A DNA stretch of 5,618 nt from Deltaproteobacteria bacterium (lineage in GTDB: Bacteria > Myxococcota_A > Polyangia > HGW-17): the NCBI GenBank assembly GCA_003249585.1, contig QKIM01000425.1, positions 1 to 5,618 of the forward strand, read 5' to 3'. Every line of letters starts with the position of its first letter. Position 1 is the first letter of the stretch. Below the pieces are notes generated by a model that searched no databases, was not told the DNA's origin, and worked only from the letters and a program-made list of their open reading frames with translations. This document shows, piece by piece, positions 1-5,618 of the stretch. The position numbers were made by a program, and so were the translations under genes.

Positions 1-77
1 TGATACCCCAAGTCCACATACCATCTGCGCACCAGCGCCTCACTCTCTCGTCCAAGACGATGCCTGGGATCTGACAT
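1..77 (-). CDS. Divergent gene, 5' fragment; possible YraN/UPF0102-family protein
   Basis: The minus strand reads an open frame from ATG at 77-75 to the left edge, giving 25 complete codons that begin MSDPRHRLGRESEAL and continue VRRWYVDLGY. A strong Shine-Dalgarno GGAGGT lies 4 nt upstream of the ATG, which supports both the gene and this start, although the frame stays open further upstream. The pattern G-x-x-x-E-x-x-A followed by an aromatic-rich helix and an L-G-Y turn resembles the N-terminus of YraN/UPF0102 proteins, small predicted nuclease-fold proteins with G-x-x-x-E-x-x-A-x-x-x-L-x-x-x-G-Y near their start. Only 25 residues are visible and the catalytic region lies outside the window, so the family call is tentative. 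The gene diverges from the response-regulator operon and shares the 176-bp intergenic region with it. Confidence 0.6.
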   Translation of the reverse strand, partial: MSDPRHRLGRESEALVRRWYVDLGY

Positions 78-253
78 GATGACCTCCACGAACAGTGTCG
101 CCTGCACGGCGCGCCCGTTGCCATTTACGTTGACCAAAATGGAAAAGCAGGGTAAGGCTGACCCCTGACCGGAGAAAGCGCCCGCGTGAGGGACGGCACA
201 AGGGCGGATGGCTTTCGGCCGCACCCTGGGAGCCGCCCCGAAGGGAAACGAGG
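78..253. other. Divergent intergenic region, promoter(s) expected but not resolved
   Basis: This 176-bp gap separates two divergent starts and should carry a promoter for each. The only notable plus-strand element is TTGACC at 130-135, a 5/6 match to a sigma-70 -35 box, but the sequence about 17 nt downstream (TAAGGC at 153-158) is a poor -10 box. The motif TGACC occurs three times, at 131-135, 159-163 and 166-170, and could be a factor-binding repeat or chance. No GG-N10-GC sigma-54 promoter with flanking consensus and no terminator were found. Confidence 0.35.
82..87 (-). promoter_or_regulatory. Ribosome-binding site of the divergent gene
   Basis: Plus-strand ACCTCC reads GGAGGT on the minus strand and ends 4 nt before the ATG at 77-75. 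It is the best Shine-Dalgarno match at this end of the window and is the main evidence that the short open frame at the left edge is a real gene start. Confidence 0.6.
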
Positions 254-1693
254 GTGGTCCGGTCGCGTGAACAGCCCATGGCAGCAAGCACCCCCTTCTC
301 TACAATCCTCGTGGTGGACGACGAGCCCAACCTGCGCACCGTCCTCAAGGCGAGCATCACCCGCGGCGGGCATGAGTGTCTTCTGGCCCGCGACGGCTTC
401 GAGGCCCTGACCATCCTCGAGGAGTACCCCGAGATCACGGCGATGATCACGGACCTGAAGATGCCGCGCATGAACGGCGTGCAGCTCATGAAACGGGTCC
501 ACCAGCGGCGACCCGACCTCCCCATCATTATCCTCACGGCCTTCGGCAGCATCAACAACGCCGTGGAGGCCGTCAAGGCCGGCGCCTTCGACTACATCGA
601 GAAACCCTTCGACAAGGAGCACCTCCTGAACACCCTCGCCCGGGCCGTCGCCTCCTGCGACGCTTCCGCCCGGCGGGGGCCAGGCCGAGACACGGCGCAA
701 TACCCGGGGCAGCATGGCATGATCGGCCGCAGCGAGCCCATGGAGCGCGTGTTCCGCCTCATCGATCGGCTGGCCGACACCCCCTCCACCATCCTCATCA
801 GTGGCGAGAGCGGCACGGGGAAGGAGCTGGTGGCCAAGGCCCTCCACCAGACCTCCGGGCGGTCCGAGGCGCCCTTTATCCGCGTCAACTGCGCGGCCAT
901 CCCCGAGAACCTCCTGGAGAGCGAGTTCTTCGGTCACGAGGAGGGCGCCTTCACGGGCGCGACCCACGCCAAACCGGGCCGCTTCGAGCTGGCCCAGGGG
1001 GGCACCATCCTCCTGGACGAGGTGGGCGAGCTGCCCTTCCCCATGCAGGCCAAGCTGCTGCGGGTCCTTCAGGAGAACGAATACGAGCGTGTCGGAGGGA
1101 TCGTGACCCTCAAAAGCGACGCCCGCGTCATCGCCTCCACCAACAAGGACCTCAAGGCTGAGACCCAGGCCGGGACCTTCCGCGAAGACCTCTTCTACCG
1201 GCTCAACGTCCTCCCCATCGAGCTGCCGGCGCTCCGGGAGCGACCCGGGGATATTCCGCTCCTGTGCGAGTATTTCGTCGACGGCTTCAACACCGCCCAC
1301 GGCACGACCCACAGCCTGGCGCCCCAGACGGGCTCCCTGCTCGCCGCCCATTCCTGGCCCGGAAACATCCGGGAGCTGGAAAACACCCTCGAGCGGATGC
1401 TGCTCCTTGCCGAGACCGAGGAGCTTCCCCCGGCCGCGCTCCCCGCCGAATTCCTCACCGCCCGGGCGGGGGTCCCCGAGCGCCGGATGGATCTCTCCGA
1501 CTCGGGGCTCAAGGAGGTCGTGCGCCGTGAGACCAGCCGGATCGAGCGGGACCTCATCTCCCAGGCCCTGGACACGACGAGTGGCAACGTGACCAAGGCC
1601 GCCGGGCTGCTCCGCATCAGTCGCAAGGGCCTCCAGAACAAGATCAGGGAGCTCCATATCCGGGAAGACCTGCTCACGGACACCGAGTCATGA
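254..1693 (+). CDS. Sigma-54-dependent response regulator (NtrC family, REC-AAA+-Fis HTH)
   Basis: A 479-residue activator of sigma-54 RNA polymerase with the full NtrC layout. The receiver domain (about 17-130) has the acidic pair D22/D23, phospho-acceptor D67 in TDLKMP, T95 and K117. The AAA+ domain (about 157-390) has Walker A GESGTGKE at 184-191, an intact sigma-54-contacting GAFTGA loop at 231-236, Walker B ending D255-E256, the arginine-rich REDLFYRLN segment at 310-318, and WPGNIREL at 368-375. The C-terminal Fis-type helix-turn-helix spans about 444-467. Nothing essential is missing, so the protein should bind enhancer sites and hydrolyse ATP to open sigma-54 promoters once phosphorylated. 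The GTG start at 254 is preceded by GAAGGGA at 240-246. ATG at 278 in the same frame gives a more usual N-terminus but has no clear ribosome-binding site, so either is possible. No histidine kinase lies beside it. Its stop overlaps the kinase start. The target genes cannot be told from the window. Confidence 0.95.
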   Translation: MVRSREQPMAASTPFSTILVVDDEPNLRTVLKASITRGGHECLLARDGFEALTILEEYPEITAMITDLKMPRMNGVQLMKRVHQRRPDLPIIILTAFGSINNAVEAVKAGAFDYIEKPFDKEHLLNTLARAVASCDASARRGPGRDTAQYPGQHGMIGRSEPMERVFRLIDRLADTPSTILISGESGTGKELVAKALHQTSGRSEAPFIRVNCAAIPENLLESEFFGHEEGAFTGATHAKPGRFELAQGGTILLDEVGELPFPMQAKLLRVLQENEYERVGGIVTLKSDARVIASTNKDLKAETQAGTFREDLFYRLNVLPIELPALRERPGDIPLLCEYFVDGFNTAHGTTHSLAPQTGSLLAAHSWPGNIRELENTLERMLLLAETEELPPAALPAEFLTARAGVPERRMDLSDSGLKEVVRRETSRIERDLISQALDTTSGNVTKAAGLLRISRKGLQNKIRELHIREDLLTDTES

Positions 1694-2652
1694 AAATCTG
1701 CCCGCGCTGCCATCAGACCTACTCCGACCGCAAGCAATGCTGCCCTCGGGACAACGCCCCTCTCAAGTTCGTCACCATCACCGACGGCACCTTCGCGGCG
1801 GGCTACATCCTCGACGAGCGCTACCGGCTCCTCGCCTTCCTCGGGAGCGGCGCCTTCAGCGAGGTGTGGAAGTGCGAAGACATCAGCACTCATCAGATCA
1901 AGTCCGTCAAGCTGCTCAAGTTCTTCTCCACGGACACCGACGAGATCCGGGACGCCATCTCCCGCTTCTTCCGTGAGGCCGACTCAGCCTCCCGCCTCGG
2001 ACACGAGAACATCGTCAACGTGGAGTTCTTCGGCAACGATAAGGGCGGCCAGGCCTATCTGGTCATGGAATTCCTCGATGGACACAACCTGTCCCAGTAT
2101 GTCAAGGCCGGCGGCCTGACCCGCAGCGAGATCGCCGCGGTCCTCCCGATCCTCCTGGACGTCACCCGCGGCATGCAGGCCGCCCACACCGAGGGGATCC
2201 TGCACCGTGATCTCAAACCGGACAACATCTTCGTGGAGACCTCGGCGCCCCTCCCCAGGGCGAAGATCCTGGACTTCGGCGTGGCCAAGATCCTCCACGA
2301 CGAGAAGCTGGCCGAGATCTCCAAGGACTACATGTTCGGGACCCCCTCCTACATGTCCCCCGAGCAGGTCAAAGGCCAGAACCTCGACGGCAGGACCGAC
2401 ATCTACTCCTTCGGCGTCATCCTCTTCGAGCTCTTCACCGGCACACTGCCGTTCACGGGAAAGACGGCACAGGTGCTGCTCCAGCACATCCGGAATCCCC
2501 CGCCCAACCCGCCGTCCCTCAACGAACACATCGACCGGGAGCTGGCCGCCATCATCCTGAAGGCCCTCGCCAAACACCTGGACCATCGCTATCAGACCAT
2601 GGAGGCGCTGGGGCGGGATCTCTCCGCGTATCACGCCTCGCTCAAGGAGTGA
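1690..2652 (+). CDS. Hanks-type Ser/Thr protein kinase with N-terminal zinc ribbon
   Basis: A 320-residue cytosolic kinase. Residues 4-21 form a zinc ribbon of the CPxC...CPxD type (C4, C7, C18 and probably D21, with an extra C17), a module often placed before the kinase domain in such proteins. The kinase domain (about 45-316) is complete: glycine loop LGSGAFSEV at 51-59, ATP-anchoring K74, helix-C E96, catalytic loop HRDLKPDN at 172-179 with D174 as base, DFG at 195-197, GTPSYMSPE at 217-225, and D237 in DIYSFG. The R before the catalytic D makes it an RD kinase, usually activated by activation-loop phosphorylation. No membrane segment or C-terminal sensor follows, so it probably acts in the cytoplasm through partners. 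The ATG overlaps the regulator stop as ATGA with no strong ribosome-binding site, which suggests translational coupling. Substrates are unknown; the co-encoded regulator is an obvious candidate, by inference. Confidence 0.95.
   Translation: MKICPRCHQTYSDRKQCCPRDNAPLKFVTITDGTFAAGYILDERYRLLAFLGSGAFSEVWKCEDISTHQIKSVKLLKFFSTDTDEIRDAISRFFREADSASRLGHENIVNVEFFGNDKGGQAYLVMEFLDGHNLSQYVKAGGLTRSEIAAVLPILLDVTRGMQAAHTEGILHRDLKPDNIFVETSAPLPRAKILDFGVAKILHDEKLAEISKDYMFGTPSYMSPEQVKGQNLDGRTDIYSFGVILFELFTGTLPFTGKTAQVLLQHIRNPPPNPPSLNEHIDRELAAIILKALAKHLDHRYQTMEALGRDLSAYHASLKE
2644..2649 (+). promoter_or_regulatory. Ribosome-binding site of the peptidase, inside the kinase 3' end
   Basis: AAGGAG lies within the last codons of the kinase, 6 nt before the peptidase ATG at 2656. 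This fixes the peptidase start, and with a gap of only 3 bp between stop and start it supports co-translation from one mRNA. Confidence 0.75.
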
Positions 2653-2655
2653 CCC

Positions 2656-4410
2656 ATGCGTACATCCCTCATCCTGCTGCTCTTCATCGCCCTCGTCACC
2701 GCCGGGTGCAAGAAGGCTCCCGAGTCCACCACGGCGGAGAATCCCCCCTCCAAGGGCACTCCTGATACGCCCAAAAACGGCGAGAAGCCCGTGGACTGGA
2801 AGGCGACGGCGACCGACTTCCTCAAGGCCTACAACAGCGAGTATGCCAGGCTCGAGAAGATCGAGACCGTCTCCTTCTGGAAGGCCTCCCTCACGGGTAA
2901 AAAGGACGACTACGCCGTCAACGGGAAGGCCAAGCTGGACCTCAAGAAGTTCCACAGCGATCCCGTCAAGTTCAACACCATCGAGACCCTCCTCGCCCAT
3001 TCAGCCCAGCTGGACCCCCTCACGGTGCGGTCCCTCCACGTGGCCCACAACGCCTTCAGGGAGAACCAGCTCCCCAAAGAGCTGCTCAAGAAGATCATCG
3101 ACATGGAGAAGGACATCGAACAGAACTTCCAGAGCCACCGGGCACTCTACAAGAAGAAGAAGGTGACCAACAACGTGCTCCTGGGCACCCTGAAGACCTC
3201 CCGCCGCACGGCCGAGCGCAAGGTTGCCTGGGAGGCGCTCAAGTCCGTGGGCGCCGTGGTGGGGCCAAAACTCGTGGCGCTGGCCCGGGTCCGCAACGAG
3301 GCGGCGAAGAAGCTGGGCTTCAAGAACTTCTGGTACATGAAGGTCACCCTCCAGGACCACAACCCCGAGACCCTGCTGAAGCTCTTCGCCGAACTGGAGA
3401 CCCTCACCAGGGAGCCCTTCAAAAAGATGAAGGCCGCCATGGACAAGGAGCTGGCCGCGAAATTCCGGGTCAAGGTCGCGGCGCTGAGGCCCTGGCACTA
3501 CGACAACCCCTTCTTCCAGGAGGCGCCTCCCATGAAGGCCCTGGACCTCGACATATTCTTCAGGAAGATGAAGAAGGAGCAGATCGTGGAGATCGGCAAG
3601 CGCTTCTTCTCGACCATGGGGCTCCCCATGGAGGATATCGCGGCCCGCAGCGACTTTTACGAGCGCGAAGGCAAGGATCAGAACGCCTTCTGCACCTCCA
3701 TCGACCGCTCGGGCGATGTGCGGACCCTGCTCAACATCAAACCCACGGCCCGGTGGATGGACACCATGCTCCACGAGTCAGGGCACGCCGTCTACGACAA
3801 GGGGATCGACCGTTCCCTCCCCTTCAACCTGCGTGAAGCGGCCCACATCTTCACCACCGAGGCCGTCGCCATGTTCTTCGGGGCGCTTGTGAAGAATCCC
3901 GCCTGGCTCATCGCCTTCGCCGGCGCTGACGCCAAAAAGGTCGCCCGGGTCAAGAAACACATCGCCACCCAGCGTGTTCGTGAACAGCTCATCTTCACCC
4001 GCTGGACCCTGGTCATGCTCAACTTCGAGAAAGCCCTCTACGACAACCCGGATCAGGACCTCAACGCCCTGTGGTGGGACATGGTGGAGAAGTATCAGAT
4101 GCTCGTGAGGCCGGCCAAGCGCAGTCAGCCCGACTGGGCCGCCAAACCCCACTTCACCATCGCCCCGGTCTACTACCACAACTACATGATGGGTGAGCTC
4201 TTCGCCGCGCAGATGCGCGCCCACCTGGCCACCCTCGTGAACGCAAAGGGTTCGACCTCCGAGCAGGTGATCTGGAACAACCCCAAGGTCTCCGAGTGGT
4301 TCAAAAAAGCCATCTTCGCGCCCGGCCTCAGATCGCAGTGGGAGACTTTCGTGAAGCAGTCCACGGGAACCCCCCTCTCGGCCAGGGCCTTCGCCCTGGA
4401 GATCAGGTAG
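2656..4410 (+). CDS. M2/M3-like (ACE-like) zinc metallopeptidase, lipoprotein
   Basis: A 584-residue predicted peptidyl-dipeptidase or oligopeptidase that would cut small peptides outside the cytoplasm. Residues 1-17 are a lipoprotein signal peptide ending V-T-A-G before lipidated C18, and a Pro/Lys/Thr-rich tether (about 19-46) follows. The rest is mostly helical, as in clan MA(E) M2/M3 enzymes. The zinc site is HESGH at 373-377 (H373, H377, catalytic E374), and E402 in T-E-A, 25 residues after H377, is the likely third ligand, close to the spacing in angiotensin-converting enzyme. Downstream, K497, H499, Y507 and Y510 can be placed, from memory, on the substrate-binding Lys, His and two Tyr of ACE. 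Oligopeptidase F-like M3 enzymes share part of this pattern, so the exact family is open. ACE's second substrate histidine, before the zinc motif, appears replaced by I328. The gene is third in the operon and codon use matches the kinase. The catalytic site looks intact. Confidence 0.88.
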   Translation: MRTSLILLLFIALVTAGCKKAPESTTAENPPSKGTPDTPKNGEKPVDWKATATDFLKAYNSEYARLEKIETVSFWKASLTGKKDDYAVNGKAKLDLKKFHSDPVKFNTIETLLAHSAQLDPLTVRSLHVAHNAFRENQLPKELLKKIIDMEKDIEQNFQSHRALYKKKKVTNNVLLGTLKTSRRTAERKVAWEALKSVGAVVGPKLVALARVRNEAAKKLGFKNFWYMKVTLQDHNPETLLKLFAELETLTREPFKKMKAAMDKELAAKFRVKVAALRPWHYDNPFFQEAPPMKALDLDIFFRKMKKEQIVEIGKRFFSTMGLPMEDIAARSDFYEREGKDQNAFCTSIDRSGDVRTLLNIKPTARWMDTMLHESGHAVYDKGIDRSLPFNLREAAHIFTTEAVAMFFGALVKNPAWLIAFAGADAKKVARVKKHIATQRVREQLIFTRWTLVMLNFEKALYDNPDQDLNALWWDMVEKYQMLVRPAKRSQPDWAAKPHFTIAPVYYHNYMMGELFAAQMRAHLATLVNAKGSTSEQVIWNNPKVSEWFKKAIFAPGLRSQWETFVKQSTGTPLSARAFALEIR

Positions 4411-4549
4411 TCACCCTCCAAAAACGATATGGAGACCCTCACAGCGGGGGAACTGATGAAGAGACGACCCTGCGACGGCCGGTTTGTCCGTTAATGGAGA
4501 CGCCACCTGGCCTTCTTTTCATTTGGATGTGTACAACACTCATAGATAG

Positions 4550-4644
4550 AGGCGCTCACGTTCGCGGAGAATCTGCAACTCCAGATGACCCACAGGTCTC
4601 AGCAGAGAAAATCCCCCATTTTTCCACGGTCTGCAGGCGCTCAC
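4550..4644. repeat. 10-bp direct repeat, two copies
   Basis: AGGCGCTCAC occurs at 4550-4559 and again at 4635-4644, 85 bp apart and in the same orientation. The flanks differ (GTTCGCGG after the first copy, TCGACC after the second). It may be a pair of protein-binding sites or chance; one repeated 10-mer in a gap this size is unlikely but not rare. Confidence 0.35.
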
Positions 4645-4669
4645 TCGACCACGGCTGGATGATTTATCC

Positions 4670-4707
4670 TTGCAAAAATTGAAAAATACGATTTAACATC
4701 GTACTGT
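4670..4707 (+). promoter_or_regulatory. Candidate sigma-70-type promoter for the Cys-rich lipoprotein
   Basis: Two overlapping arrangements fit a housekeeping promoter in this AT-rich stretch. TTGAAA at 4679-4684 (5/6 to the -35 consensus) sits 17 nt before TACTGT at 4702-4707 (3/6 to -10). TTGCAA at 4670-4675 (4/6) sits 18 nt before TAACAT at 4694-4699 (4/6). Neither is strong, so the position is a guess supported by base composition and by the distance of 35-45 nt to the ATG. Confidence 0.3.
4687..4703. promoter_or_regulatory. Perfect inverted repeat, possible operator
   Basis: TACGAT-TTAAC-ATCGTA is a perfect 6-bp inverted repeat around a 5-nt AT-rich centre, 39 nt upstream of the ATG at 4743. 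It overlaps both candidate -10 boxes, the place where a dimeric repressor would block transcription. It lacks the GC-rich stem and following T-run of a terminator, so operator is the better reading. No known factor's consensus was recognised. Confidence 0.4.
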
Positions 4708-4742
4708 TTGGCAATACTTGACTGAGATGGGAAGACATCGAA

Positions 4743-5618
4743 ATGAAAAATATAACAGTTGCCCTGGTCCTTGCCACGGCAATGTTTCTGTTCAACGCGT
4801 GTATCCAGGAGGAGATGGGGCCTTTTAAGACTACCATGGCGTTTTACAGACTCGCCTCAACCGAGCACGAGAAATGTTTCCATTACAAACGAGAGTCCGG
4901 TTGCAGAAACCTTTTGAAAATCTGCGCCAAAAACGCAGTCTGCAAAGAGCCTGACAGGGCGCGGATCAACTCCACGCTGGAGAAGCTCGTGGAATTCAAA
5001 AAGAGAGCGTCCCAACAGGCACAGAAGGAAGAAATCCAATGGAACTACCTGCTGTGTGAAAAAGGCAGGTTCTCGATTTGCTGGAAGCTTGCCGAAACCC
5101 ACCTTCAGGCAAGAGACGTCCTCTACAGGAGCTGTGTCGAAGAGAAGCTCGCTCCACAAAAGGCCTATAGACTCTGCAGACGATTGCAGAGCAAAGAGTG
5201 GTTCAAGGGGAAGAAACAGCGAAAATTGACGACAGTTACGGATTTTTTATATATGTTACAGAAGAAAAAACAGCAGGATAAACTCAAAAAACTGTCCCAG
5301 ACTTTTTGTGAGGCAGGAGATGAGGTGGCCTGCCAAAAGATCTATACTGGTGAGGAGTTCCCCAAACAGGTAGTTGCCATGGCGAAGGCGCAGCTGGTTA
5401 AGGCCTGCGGCGAGGGTGAGGCCCACCTGTGTCACTTTCTACTGGAAAACAGCAAGGGCAGCCGAGCGTTGACGAACCAGGAGAAGATCACCCTCCTTTC
5501 CAACGGCTGCTTTAAAATTGAGGCAGAAAAGAAGAAATGGAAACGAAGGCTCTGCCTGCAGCTCGCTTCCTCCTCAAAAATTCTTGCCCGGGAACAGTGC
5601 TCAAAGACGCTGGCTGCC
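4743..5618 (+). CDS. Cysteine-rich putative lipoprotein with Hcp/Sel1-like repeats, 3' end missing
   Basis: A frame from ATG at 4743 stays open for 292 codons to the right edge. GGGAAG about 8 nt upstream is a modest ribosome-binding site. Residues 1-19 form a signal peptide and C20, after L-F-N-A, is a likely lipidation site, though F at -3 is atypical. The rest is Lys- and Cys-rich (16 Cys in 292) with no enzyme motif. Three C-x7-C units stand out, at C105/C113, C189/C197 and C222/C230; looser pairs are C45/C54, C131/C145 and C256/C271. Two successive units start 33 and 34 residues apart. C-x7-C is the spacing of disulfide-stapled helix pairs in Helicobacter cysteine-rich (Hcp) Sel1-like repeat proteins, so an exported helical-repeat scaffold is inferred. 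The repeats are degenerate and another fold is possible. Codon use differs from the operon: 10 of 17 Arg codons are AGA/AGG and 21 of 39 Lys codons are AAA, which suggests a different origin or low expression. Function is unknown. Confidence 0.8.
   Translation, partial: MKNITVALVLATAMFLFNACIQEEMGPFKTTMAFYRLASTEHEKCFHYKRESGCRNLLKICAKNAVCKEPDRARINSTLEKLVEFKKRASQQAQKEEIQWNYLLCEKGRFSICWKLAETHLQARDVLYRSCVEEKLAPQKAYRLCRRLQSKEWFKGKKQRKLTTVTDFLYMLQKKKQQDKLKKLSQTFCEAGDEVACQKIYTGEEFPKQVVAMAKAQLVKACGEGEAHLCHFLLENSKGSRALTNQEKITLLSNGCFKIEAEKKKWKRRLCLQLASSSKILAREQCSKTLAA

Larger units (their letters stand above)
4411..4742. other. 332-bp intergenic region with an AT-rich 3' part
   Basis: No convincing gene lies here. 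An open frame entering from inside the peptidase ends at 4682 but has no recognisable domain and no start of its own. The first two thirds have mixed composition, with no GC-rich hairpin followed by a T-run that would make a clear terminator for the operon; GCCACCTGGC at 4502-4511 has only a 2-nt loop, and TCTC-AGCA-GAGA near 4597 is short. GTGT-ACA-ACAC at 4529-4539 is a small palindrome of unknown meaning. From about 4650 the sequence becomes AT-rich and carries the promoter-like and operator-like elements listed separately. Confidence 0.6.

Noticed and set aside
40..576. 178-codon minus-strand frame crossing the divergent intergenic region
   Set aside because: It begins inside the response regulator and has no motif. 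The well-placed GGAGGT and ATG at the left edge support a different minus-strand frame.
125..1657. Long minus-strand open frame (510 codons) opposite the response regulator
   Set aside because: Long antisense frames are expected opposite GC-rich genes with strong third-position bias. Its product is Gly/Glu/Leu-rich with no family resemblance, while the plus strand encodes an intact NtrC-type protein.
1984..3774. Minus-strand open frames opposite the kinase and the peptidase
   Set aside because: They are the same antisense shadow effect. They cross the kinase/peptidase boundary without any conserved motif.
4491..4525. GCCACCTGGC followed by a T-rich stretch as the operon terminator
   Set aside because: The stem is 4 bp with a 2-nt loop and the T-run is broken, so it would not form a stable intrinsic terminator.
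4656..4674. TGGATG...TTGCA as a sigma-54 promoter
   Set aside because: The spacing between GG and GC is 13 nt instead of 10, outside what sigma-54 tolerates.
4296..4682. 128-codon plus-strand open frame running from the peptidase 3' end into the intergenic gap
   Set aside because: It starts inside the peptidase in another frame, has no ribosome-binding site of its own that stands out, and shows no recognisable motif. Its downstream part lies in sequence that looks non-coding.
4709..4721. TGGCAATACTTGA as a sigma-54 -24/-12 promoter for the Cys-rich gene
   Set aside because: The GG and the downstream G are about 2 bp too close for the strict GG-N10-GC spacing, and the -12 element reads GA, not GC.

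Overview
The window looks like a piece of a GC-rich bacterial chromosome. The inferred source is a Gram-negative of the Myxococcota/Desulfobacterota (former Deltaproteobacteria) kind. The grounds are an NtrC-type sigma-54 activator, a soluble Hanks-type Ser/Thr kinase with an N-terminal zinc ribbon, two lipoproteins, and a strong preference for G/C at third codon positions in the three central genes. No RNA gene, insertion sequence, CRISPR array or origin was seen, and the taxonomic guess rests on gene content only.

Layout. Positions 1-77 (minus strand) hold the first 25 codons of a divergently transcribed gene that leaves the window on the left; its N-terminus weakly resembles YraN/UPF0102. 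A 176-bp intergenic region separates it from a tight three-gene plus-strand operon: (i) a sigma-54-dependent response regulator (254-1693), (ii) a Ser/Thr protein kinase with an N-terminal zinc ribbon (1690-2652), which overlaps it by an ATGA junction, and (iii) an M2/M3-like (ACE-like) zinc metallopeptidase lipoprotein (2656-4410), which starts 3 bp after the kinase stop and takes its ribosome-binding site from the kinase's last codons. A 332-bp non-coding gap (4411-4742) becomes AT-rich and ends in a candidate promoter with a perfect 6-bp inverted repeat. From 4743 to the right edge runs an unfinished gene for a cysteine- and lysine-rich lipoprotein with C-x7-C motifs like those of Hcp/Sel1-type helical repeats. 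Its codon use differs clearly from the operon.

How they may work together (inference). The operon joins two phosphorylation systems, an aspartyl-phosphate response regulator driving sigma-54 promoters and a Ser/Thr kinase, with a membrane-anchored peptidase facing the periplasm or surface. No histidine kinase is present in the window, so the regulator's partner is unknown. The kinase could modify the regulator, or the cassette could link envelope peptide processing to transcription. The gene order shows co-expression, not mechanism. No sigma-54 promoter with correct -24/-12 spacing was found in the two intergenic regions.
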